Assembly: GCA_964405665.1 (NCBI GenBank)
Contig: CAYOOT010000065.1
Span: 1-15,476 of the forward strand
Direction: 5' to 3'
DNA from: CAYOOT01 sp964405665
Lineage (GTDB): Bacteria; Bdellovibrionota_C; UBA2361; SZUA-149; CAZDWZ01
DNA length: 15,476 nucleotides
This document shows, piece by piece, positions 1-7,631 of this stretch (positions within the stretch are counted from its first letter, which is position 1; each line of letters starts with the position of its first letter). Under the pieces are notes generated by a model that saw nothing but the letters and a program-made list of their open reading frames with translations, was not told the DNA's origin and searched no databases. The position numbers and the translations under genes were made by a program.

Positions 1-1593
1 TGCAAAGAAAAAGAAATTCCTTTGCCCACAAGATCCCCTGAAGAAAGACTGCGGCTAATGTGTTCTTTTCGTCCGGGTCATTATCTTTATCAAACTAATT
101 GTGCAAGAACATCAAAGCCTCTGCTTAGTTCGATTCCTCCGAATAAAGGCATTAACGTTTACGACGTGAATGCTTGGCTAGCAGATGATTGGGATCCCCG
201 CAGTTATGGTCGGCCTTACGATTTCTCACGTCCTTTTTTTGAACAGTTTCAACAACTGATGTTAACTGTTCCCTTTCCCAGTCTTTCCGGTTCTCATGCC
301 AGTTTGGAAAATAGTTCCTATTGTAATTTTATTACTGCGGCAAAAAATTGTTATTTAGTATTTTCCGGACAACAGCTCGAAGACTGTCTTTATGGGCGAT
401 TTCTCTACAATTCTCGGGACATTGTTGATTGCTTTTTTGTCAGAGGATCGGAGCTCTGTTATGGCTGCAGAGATATTCAATCTTCTTACCATCTTTTGTT
501 TTCCGAACATTGTCAGAACTGTTCTGATTCTGCCTTCCTCCGATCTTGTCGGGCTTGTAAAAATTGTTATGGCTGCGTTAATTTGTCCAATAAAGAATAT
601 TATTGGTTCAATGAACAACTTAGCGCTAAAGAATGGAAAAAGCGAAGAGCAAGCATTGATTTGGGAGACAGAGCAACTCTTGATCGAGAAAGAGAGCAAT
701 TTGAAAAATTCTGTATCCTTCAGCCGATTCGTTTTTTAGAAGGAAATCTCTACGAAAATTCCTCGGGGAATTTTCTTAATCAGGTTAAAGACTGCAACGA
801 CTGTTTTCTTGTTTCCGAGAGTGAATCACTTGATCACTGTATTTGGATTAATCGCGGAAAATCTTGTTTATTCACGATTGGCTTTGGAGGTGATTCAGAA
901 CTTCTTTACAACTCAACAGGGGTTGGCAATTCCAGTTATAATGTTAAATTCAGCTCCCAATGCCGCATCGGTGTTAGGGACATTGAGTATTGTATGCTGG
1001 TTGAAGCCAATTCTCATGATTGTTTCGGCTGCATCAGTATTCGAAATGGCCAATATTGTATCTTAAACAAACAATACTCCAAAGAAGAATACTGCAAACT
1101 TCTTCCCCGAATTAAGGCACATCTGCGACAAACTAAAGAATATGGAGAATTTTTCCCGATCTCTTTAAATCCCTATTGCTACAACGAATCAGATGCTGCT
1201 TTATTTTTTCCTCTCCCAGAAGAGCAAGCATTGGCCCTGGGGTTTGATTGGTCCAATGGCCATGAAACCACGACAACTAATATTGCCGTTGCAGCGCCTA
1301 AACATATTCAGGAGGCCACTGACGAAATTTTAGGGAAAGTGCTGCTTTGCTCAGAAACAGGAAAAGGATTTCGCATTTTACGCAAGGAACTGGAATTTCT
1401 TCGAAAAATTAATGTTGCTCCCCCTGAAGTCACACCCTTTGAAAGAATTCGACATGCTGGTTTATTTTTCCGTTGGCAAAATACCAAAGTAGCTTCCTGC
1501 TTTTCTTGCCAACAAAAGTGTAAAACTGTTTATGACCCCGAACAAACAAAGATTCTCTGTGAACAATGTTATCAAAAACTGTTAATTTGCTAA
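1..1593 (+). CDS. Cys-rich repeat protein with C-terminal zinc ribbon, 5'-partial
   Basis: The frame is open to base 1, so the N-terminus lies outside the window; the TTG at 22 is not a convincing start. The part seen is about 530 residues. An N-terminal module (bases ~20-290) has the pattern VYD..AW..DDWDP..YGR.YDFSRPFFEQF. Two Cys-rich blocks follow (~300-640 and ~750-1100) in which Cys, Asn and Tyr recur every 15-20 residues. Each block ends in a cap of the form C-x-G-C, then N-x-x-Y, then N-(E/K)-Q, followed by an S-x-E stretch. The C-terminus carries two CxxC-type knuckles (CFSC, CEQC), a probable zinc ribbon. From memory, this matches an uncharacterised family common in Patescibacteria, in which an early CPxC knuckle sits where this copy reads SPEE. 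The regular Cys spacing suggests a solenoid or a metal-binding surface. No signal peptide or enzyme motif is visible. Function unknown; coding status is near certain. Confidence 0.9.
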   Translation, partial: CKEKEIPLPTRSPEERLRLMCSFRPGHYLYQTNCARTSKPLLSSIPPNKGINVYDVNAWLADDWDPRSYGRPYDFSRPFFEQFQQLMLTVPFPSLSGSHASLENSSYCNFITAAKNCYLVFSGQQLEDCLYGRFLYNSRDIVDCFFVRGSELCYGCRDIQSSYHLLFSEHCQNCSDSAFLRSCRACKNCYGCVNLSNKEYYWFNEQLSAKEWKKRRASIDLGDRATLDREREQFEKFCILQPIRFLEGNLYENSSGNFLNQVKDCNDCFLVSESESLDHCIWINRGKSCLFTIGFGGDSELLYNSTGVGNSSYNVKFSSQCRIGVRDIEYCMLVEANSHDCFGCISIRNGQYCILNKQYSKEEYCKLLPRIKAHLRQTKEYGEFFPISLNPYCYNESDAALFFPLPEEQALALGFDWSNGHETTTTNIAVAAPKHIQEATDEILGKVLLCSETGKGFRILRKELEFLRKINVAPPEVTPFERIRHAGLFFRWQNTKVASCFSCQQKCKTVYDPEQTKILCEQCYQKLLIC

Positions 1594-1720
1594 AAACCAG
1601 GAAGAGAGCAGAACTAGAATCAAGAAATCATCATTAATTATAGGACGTTAGCATCAAAATGCGATAATTCTAAGCAATCAATCTAGAAAAACCTTTTTAA
1701 TATCACACCTTTAGCTAAAA

Positions 1721-1749
1721 TTAGCATAACTTTAGGGCTGACATATTAT
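1721..1749 (+). promoter_or_regulatory. Candidate sigma-70-type promoter for the caspase-like gene
   Basis: TTAGCA (1721-1726) and TATTAT (1744-1749) are separated by 17 bp. They match the -35 and -10 consensus at 4/6 and 5/6 positions. Transcription would begin near 1756, giving a leader of only about 19 nt before the ATG at 1775. No Shine-Dalgarno sequence is visible in that leader. The region is AT-rich, so chance matches are likely. The rest of the gap (1594-1774) shows no gene or clear hairpin. Confidence 0.4.
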
Positions 1750-1774
1750 AAGAATTTTTTATTAGAATTTAGCA

Positions 1775-3982
1775 ATGGCTCAAGAAGTTCAAAGACAAAA
1801 TCCACAACAATCCGCAATGCCACCAAGAGAGGATATTGTGCGACTTCCAGAAACCATTCCTCAAATTGTTAGTTCAATCAAAGCAGGCACAAAAAAATAT
1901 GATACTTGTTCTGATGATCAGAAAAAACATATCGATGTAATTGCCGCTGCAGTTTACCAGGATCCAAGAATTATTGTACGTGTTCCAGAAAAGGCACTGC
2001 AGGCAGTTCTAGAGGGACAATCTTTTCGAAAATTAGTAAAAATAAATGGAGATGTTTTACCAAATATTTTAACTCTTTTAAACAATAAAAATTTAGATCC
2101 GAACATCCGTGGTGCATTAGAATTGTACGCCAATGACAAATCACTTTGGAAAGAAGCTGCCCTTCATTCTTTATCAACAATAGCTCAAATACCTACAAAG
2201 TTGTTTACAGAAAAAGAATATATTAACTTAATCAAAGAAATCATAATTAAAAATACGGAAGCTTATAATTACCTAGATAGCAACCCCAAACTAAATACCA
2301 AGTTCAAAGAAAACAGAGAGATTGCTTTAACTTTAATTAACACTAACCAAGGCATCAATCATCTCCAGGAAATTTCAGAAAAATTACGCAACGATGGGAA
2401 TTTCATAAGAGAGGCCATTAAACTCAATGGAGAATTTTTTTCTGTTTTACTAAATGATTTTAAGGATGATGTTAAAACAAGAACTGCTCTATCTAAGCAA
2501 CATTTGGAAACTGCAGTTGCCTCTGATTCCAAGGTAATAAGCAGAAAGAACAGTTCAGGTGTATATTTGGTTCCCGAAGAAGTTCTTCAAAATGAGGATC
2601 TGCAAGTAAGATTAATTAAAACCTCTATTAATGCAAAAAAAGAACTGAAAGCTCGAGGAATTAAAATTTCAGCAAAGGCAGAAACAGCATATTCGGACAT
2701 GAGAACTGCTTATGGCCATTTAGGCATTGATCTAATAATGTCTGTGTCGGCTCGCGAAAATAATAACAATAAAAAAACTGCAGAAGTGAATTATTTTGAT
2801 AATAGTAAAGAAATTATTCGCCAGCGATACGCAGTAGCCAGTAAGGAAGTAAAAATAGATTTGGAAAAAGCTTTAAATACTCCAAATGAAAAATATTTTG
2901 ATGAAATTAATGCCGACAAACCAATTGCTTTGGTGCTCTATCCAAAATATGATGGTGTAGCTTTTAATCAGCATTGGAGCGCACAAAGAGATAGCATCGA
3001 CAGATTATGTAACAGCCATCGAGTGATTTTTTATCAAGTTCCCGATTCCAATTTGATAGTCGACAACTTTAGTCAAGCTACTGATAACCTGAAAAACAAG
3101 GTTTCATTGTTAGTTTTAGGTGGTCATGGGAACCCTTATGCGATCACTCTTAATGAAGATAAAAATCTTGATATTTTTCAATCCGATCTCTACCCCAGAC
3201 TTAATAAATTCATGAAGGAAGGTAGCACTGTAATTTTAAATAGTTGTTCCACTGGAGCTGAAAGTAAATTTTATGGTCAACTAAATATGGCCACTTTTCT
3301 TGGGGGAATCTGGCCACAGTCTTCTGTGATTGCACCGACAACAGATACCTATCAGGCACAAATTTCATCCACACTCAACGGTTCGGCTGTAGCAGTCAAT
3401 TATGACAACGGCAACGGCACTGTTCCTATTCTGCTGCTTTCACCGCAAACGAGTACTGGAGATCAAATTTTTGTTGCTCCAGCTTCAAACGAAGCAGATA
3501 GAGAATTAAAAACTGCTCTCCAAAGAATTTATGATCATTGTAAGATAACTGGCGGAGGCGATTTTTATTTTACAAGCAGACATGGCATTACGCCAAGTTA
3601 TTTAGGAATTCCCGGAAACAGAGAATTTCAAGCACCCAATATCTCCCTTGCTAATAAGCAAGAAGCTCTTGGGGATTTGTTGGCTCTTAAAATGATCAAG
3701 GGTTTTGTTGATACGGGAATTATCATCAGCCTAAAAAACAAAGGAAATGCTATTAACAAAAATGATCTAGAATTTATTAATAAAACTGCTCTTAAGTCTC
3801 TCAATCTTATTAGAGAAGAATATCGTTCTTTAGTGGGGATAAATAAAAATGAAAAATCGATTGAGATCAAAATTATTGATAAAGATACAATTATTTACTC
3901 TTGTAAATTTAATTATGAAAATTTAGATTTAATTTCTTCTTCTCTGGGAGATCCGGTGGCATTATCGGAAATAAAAAACTAG
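1775..3982 (+). CDS. Caspase-like (clan CD, CHAT/C80-type) protein with helical repeats
   Basis: 735 residues, with no signal peptide or membrane segment, so probably cytoplasmic. Residues ~40-290 are helical and contain stretches resembling DUF4116-type repeats, for example LRNDGNFIREAIKLNG. Residues ~385-560 look like a caspase-fold peptidase. A beta strand leads into LLVLGGHGN (His451 in H-G), and 40 residues on a second strand leads into VILNSCSTG (Cys491 in S-C-S). This H-G...C dyad between hydrophobic strands is the hallmark of clan CD peptidases (caspase, CHAT, C80, DUF4347 groups). The C-terminal ~170 residues are not recognised. ATG at 1775 is the first in-frame start after the preceding gene, with a candidate promoter close upstream. 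It stops 10 bp from the end of the convergent 1155-aa gene. If active, it would cleave protein substrates, which cannot be guessed from sequence. The peptidase call rests on motif reading and subfamily is uncertain. Confidence 0.8.
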   Translation: MAQEVQRQNPQQSAMPPREDIVRLPETIPQIVSSIKAGTKKYDTCSDDQKKHIDVIAAAVYQDPRIIVRVPEKALQAVLEGQSFRKLVKINGDVLPNILTLLNNKNLDPNIRGALELYANDKSLWKEAALHSLSTIAQIPTKLFTEKEYINLIKEIIIKNTEAYNYLDSNPKLNTKFKENREIALTLINTNQGINHLQEISEKLRNDGNFIREAIKLNGEFFSVLLNDFKDDVKTRTALSKQHLETAVASDSKVISRKNSSGVYLVPEEVLQNEDLQVRLIKTSINAKKELKARGIKISAKAETAYSDMRTAYGHLGIDLIMSVSARENNNNKKTAEVNYFDNSKEIIRQRYAVASKEVKIDLEKALNTPNEKYFDEINADKPIALVLYPKYDGVAFNQHWSAQRDSIDRLCNSHRVIFYQVPDSNLIVDNFSQATDNLKNKVSLLVLGGHGNPYAITLNEDKNLDIFQSDLYPRLNKFMKEGSTVILNSCSTGAESKFYGQLNMATFLGGIWPQSSVIAPTTDTYQAQISSTLNGSAVAVNYDNGNGTVPILLLSPQTSTGDQIFVAPASNEADRELKTALQRIYDHCKITGGGDFYFTSRHGITPSYLGIPGNREFQAPNISLANKQEALGDLLALKMIKGFVDTGIIISLKNKGNAINKNDLEFINKTALKSLNLIREEYRSLVGINKNEKSIEIKIIDKDTIIYSCKFNYENLDLISSSLGDPVALSEIKN

Positions 3983-3992
3983 ATGAGATAGT

Positions 3993-6900
3993 TTATGCAG
4001 CCTCTTCCTGCCTTACTCGTTCTGCATATTCTTGCAAAATCAGATCATCACTGTCCACAAAAGGTTTTAAAAGATCCTCGATAACCTCGGCAATAAATTT
4101 TCCATCTCCGTTTTGTGCAGCAATCTTTAGATATGTTTGCAGCACATCAAAACAACGTGTTCTTAGCTTAATCAAATCTCTCGCTTGAGAACCCAGTAAT
4201 GAAAAATGCTCAGAAATAAATTGATGTAAATGAATCTGGGTTTCAATAAGTCTTCTTGATAAATTTTGAAAATGCTCTTTGACTGCCGCATCTGAAGTCA
4301 TGCGTTTAAGAGGAAACTTACCTAAATATCCATGTGGATTGTTGATTGGCCTTTCAAAACTTAAAAGATTTCGTAAATATTCTGTCAAGAACTGAACCGC
4401 AGCGGTATTAAACTCCAAGTTAGGTTGAACTTCCAGAGAGGAATAGTAACTTAGAGCTTCTAAACAAATCTCTTCAATGGCAAAGACACCGAAGGTTTCT
4501 TCTAATATTTGTTCTATAACTGGTTCTCCAATAATATACGGCAAGGCTTTAGCTACTGCTCTTTTTGCATTGACTCCTTTAATTTCTTTTAAACATTTGA
4601 TTAGATCCCTTGGAAATTCGATAGGATCCAGTTGGTCTGATAACAACACTTTGATGATCATATTTTCTACTGCAACAAGCAGCAGTGGATGTTGTTTAGG
4701 TATTAAATAATCATTTCTCAAAAGAGAAATTACTTTTTGCGCTAACTCCGCATCCTGTTTATCAAGAGAATCAAGAAACATTTTTTGTGTTAAAGATATG
4801 AGCGCGGCAATAGACTCCTCTGATTGTAGACATAATCCTTTCTCATTTAAGATCGGATAATTTAATTGGGAATCAGATTCTACAACCAGAGAAAGTATTC
4901 TTTCGGCTTGAGCAACAGCGGTTTCCCCATTAAAATTATCTATTCCGGCTCGGGAAATTCTCTCGATAGTATAATCCCAAGTATCTTGAATTAAATCTAA
5001 ATTACGTACTTTAAGTAAATTAGTTAGCTTATTGGCAAATGATCGACTAGTCGCTCGAAAATTTTCCCTTTCAGCATGATTATGTTCTAATAAAAAACTA
5101 AAATTTCTTTTAAATCGATCTCTAAAAGACTCATCTGCTAATATATGATGTAAGACATTAGTTGCATTCAACTGCGGCGGATCTATTTGGCTTAAGAATC
5201 CGATAAATGCATTCTGAAAAGCCATATCAGGATACCCCCTTTCAGTCATCGCACAAGCAATTTCAAAAAAGTCTAACACTTCTTGCCGATCCTCGGCATC
5301 TATTTCCAGCTCTTTTCCATTAAGTTTATTTTTTAAGTCTGACAATCGTGTTGCATATCCATTTTCTTTTGCGGCGTAGTAACCATCGATACTTGGTTTG
5401 ATCATTGAATTATTAAGATAAAATCCCAACATTTCTGCAAGTTTGATTCCTTTTAATGGTTGGTGACCATGAAATTGCATATTGACTAATTCATGTTGTG
5501 TTTTTTCTGATAATACTTCATAAAGAACTTCAAAATCTTTTTTATATTTTGCTCTATACAGCATCACTGCCTCTCCTAATTGTAATGTTGGATTTGAATT
5601 ATTAGGAGTATCCGAAGAATTAACCAGCATTAGTAACAAAGAACGAGCGAAAATATCTTTAGCTTCCTTATTGGTATTAACTGTACTAAGAAAATTTATG
5701 ATCTGAGGAATTTTTTCTACCAGAGAGCCATTCCCATTGAGCTGTTGCTTTAAATTATCGGAAAAACTATAAAGATGATTCAGCATATATGCAGCTCGTT
5801 TTGCTGTGAGATTGGCGTAAGGGGGATTGTCTTTAAATGTTTTAAGTTCACTAAAATTGCGATCAAGGTAATCTGTAATGACTTCAGCCGCAAATTTTGG
5901 ATATAAAATCCCCAACTTGTTTAACCAATTGTCAGAAGAAGGTGTGGGGGGATTTTCTGTAAAATCTATTAATCTTGCTTCAGTATCCAATGATTTAATT
6001 AAAAACAATTTTATATTGGATCGCAAGAGAGGATTTTCCAAACAGCTCTGAACAATTATCGATTCATTTTCTTTTATTTCAGGATCGGAGATCAGTAAAT
6101 TAATTATTATACTCTGAGCTCTTTTAAATGCCGCACCTTCCGCCTCACTAAATCCGGTATTAATTTGCAACATTGTATCAATAATAGTTTGCAAACTTTT
6201 TTGGACTTGAACAATATCAGTAGTTCCGGAATCACTTAACTCTGATACGTTGGAAACAACGCTCCTTTGTAATTTTTTAGCCTGAGTTTGAAAATCTGCT
6301 TGTAAGGAAGTCTGTGTTTCAAGACTACCCATTACTTGTTTTTGCTCAATTTTATTAAGAACCTTAGTATCTCCTAAATCATAGACGGCAGTTCCTACCT
6401 TCAATCCATAGCCTGCAGTACGAGCTAATTTTGCAATTACACTAATTTTCTTACTCCCCGCTTCAATCCGACCATACTCAGCCGAGGCATCGACAAAATC
6501 ATCTCCCCCATCGGACACATCGGCAAAACCCCGATACCACTTCGGCCCCACCTTCATCCCTCCCATAAAGATTCCACTGCTTAAGGCTCCGGATATCATA
6601 TCACTTAACAATACCCTTTTTCTAAATCCTCCCTTATCTTCATCTTCCACTCTCATTAACTGCTCTCCCAAGGCTCCGGCAGCACCCATTCCCAGAGATG
6701 GAATCATTAGCTGTAGTGCTTTCTGACTGCGCAGGGCCATCGGAAGGGGGGTTCTTAATTTTCCCGCTGTAAGAAAACTTAAAACAACAAAGCAAAGCAG
6801 GTTTAAACTGTCTCTTACTGTGCTGGGATTTTCTTCTACATCTTTTAAATATTTGGAATAAGGAATTCCCTTTTTAAAGATATTGCGATCGACCTCTTCA

Positions 6901-7460
6901 ATTCCTGAAGTAAGAGTTCCCAAAGCGGTATTTAAAACTAAAGTCGTAGGATAGGTGATGATTCCAAAACCTAGTTTGACTGCACCAAAGAGATAGCCTC
7001 CGAAACTATTGCTATCAAGTAAAGGTTTTCCTCCACTAAGAATTGATCCACCGGGGCAAATCTGATCAAACTTTTTTTGTATCCACTGAATTCCTGCTAC
7101 CTGTGCATCTATTAATTTAAAAGCTTGGCCTAAGGTTGCAGCATATCCGATTATCGTCGCGATACTTAATCCCACCAAAGCAATTCCCTCTGCTGTATTA
7201 CAACTTAAAATTACAGCCTGCTCCCAAGTTCTTTCTTTCAGTCTACCTAATATCCCTAAATCTTCTTGTCTTTTTCTTTCTTGATGGGAAATGACTTCTT
7301 GATATTTTCTTAACTGTTCTTTTATTTCGATAGCTTCCGGCAGTTGCGGCTGATCTTCTTTTCCTAATTTAACTTCCTCTTTTTTGCTTTCAGGCAGTGG
7401 CAAATAAGCCTCTAGCGGTTTACCCTGAGTATTTGCTGCGATCCCTTTTAAAACGGCCAT
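3993..7460 (-). CDS. Large protein with hydrophobic N-terminal third and long helical C-terminus, function unknown
   Basis: 1155 residues, not recognised. Residues ~1-80 are charged and Lys/Glu-rich, likely coiled or disordered, without a signal peptide. Residues ~83-310 contain several hydrophobic, Gly/Ala-rich stretches: around 83-110 (GIALVGLSIATIIGYAATLG), 150-185, 218-235, 255-272 and 290-310. They could be membrane helices or amphipathic inserting segments. From ~370 to the end the protein is soluble-looking and almost entirely helical, HEAT/ARM-like in texture, without catalytic motifs I can identify. The product is therefore probably membrane-associated with a large cytoplasmic or exported domain; a pore-forming or scaffold role is possible but unproven. 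ATG at 7460 has no clear Shine-Dalgarno sequence; a candidate promoter lies about 110 bp upstream. The gene is transcribed toward the caspase-like gene. Coding status is secure from its length. Confidence 0.8.
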   Translation of the reverse strand: MAVLKGIAANTQGKPLEAYLPLPESKKEEVKLGKEDQPQLPEAIEIKEQLRKYQEVISHQERKRQEDLGILGRLKERTWEQAVILSCNTAEGIALVGLSIATIIGYAATLGQAFKLIDAQVAGIQWIQKKFDQICPGGSILSGGKPLLDSNSFGGYLFGAVKLGFGIITYPTTLVLNTALGTLTSGIEEVDRNIFKKGIPYSKYLKDVEENPSTVRDSLNLLCFVVLSFLTAGKLRTPLPMALRSQKALQLMIPSLGMGAAGALGEQLMRVEDEDKGGFRKRVLLSDMISGALSSGIFMGGMKVGPKWYRGFADVSDGGDDFVDASAEYGRIEAGSKKISVIAKLARTAGYGLKVGTAVYDLGDTKVLNKIEQKQVMGSLETQTSLQADFQTQAKKLQRSVVSNVSELSDSGTTDIVQVQKSLQTIIDTMLQINTGFSEAEGAAFKRAQSIIINLLISDPEIKENESIIVQSCLENPLLRSNIKLFLIKSLDTEARLIDFTENPPTPSSDNWLNKLGILYPKFAAEVITDYLDRNFSELKTFKDNPPYANLTAKRAAYMLNHLYSFSDNLKQQLNGNGSLVEKIPQIINFLSTVNTNKEAKDIFARSLLLMLVNSSDTPNNSNPTLQLGEAVMLYRAKYKKDFEVLYEVLSEKTQHELVNMQFHGHQPLKGIKLAEMLGFYLNNSMIKPSIDGYYAAKENGYATRLSDLKNKLNGKELEIDAEDRQEVLDFFEIACAMTERGYPDMAFQNAFIGFLSQIDPPQLNATNVLHHILADESFRDRFKRNFSFLLEHNHAERENFRATSRSFANKLTNLLKVRNLDLIQDTWDYTIERISRAGIDNFNGETAVAQAERILSLVVESDSQLNYPILNEKGLCLQSEESIAALISLTQKMFLDSLDKQDAELAQKVISLLRNDYLIPKQHPLLLVAVENMIIKVLLSDQLDPIEFPRDLIKCLKEIKGVNAKRAVAKALPYIIGEPVIEQILEETFGVFAIEEICLEALSYYSSLEVQPNLEFNTAAVQFLTEYLRNLLSFERPINNPHGYLGKFPLKRMTSDAAVKEHFQNLSRRLIETQIHLHQFISEHFSLLGSQARDLIKLRTRCFDVLQTYLKIAAQNGDGKFIAEVIEDLLKPFVDSDDLILQEYAERVRQEEAA

Positions 7461-7570
7461 CTAATTTTCAATCTAAATCATTGATATAACAGTATTTGTT
7501 ATGAAGAATTGGCTGCTAAAAGATACCTTAAAAGTAGTTCTACCTTAAATTAATCCAAGTATCTATAAAT

Positions 7571-7600
7571 ATTATATTATTTAATATTAAAAGGTGGCAA
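7571..7600 (-). promoter_or_regulatory. Candidate sigma-70-type promoter for the 1155-aa gene
   Basis: On the minus strand TTGCCA (7600-7595; 5/6 to consensus) and a perfect TATAAT (7576-7571) are separated by 18 bp. Transcription would start near 7564, giving a leader of about 105 nt. This gap (7461-7631) otherwise holds no gene. The surrounding sequence is very AT-rich, so the TATAAT alone would carry little weight; the pairing with a good -35 makes it credible. Confidence 0.45.
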
Positions 7601-7631
7601 ATTGCCGGATTCAAAAAATCTTCAAAAATAC

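Noticed and set aside
355..1066. Short open frames on both strands inside the Cys-rich gene
   Set aside because: They lie wholly within a strongly supported gene in another frame and encode no recognisable domain.
3628..3870. Minus-strand frame of 80 codons inside the caspase-like gene
   Set aside because: It is antisense to a long gene, has no ribosome binding site and no recognisable product.
7590..7625. Small GGCA/TGCC hairpin after the exoribonuclease gene as a terminator
   Set aside because: The stem is only 4-5 bp and lacks an adjacent T-tract; the same bases fit better as a -35 element.
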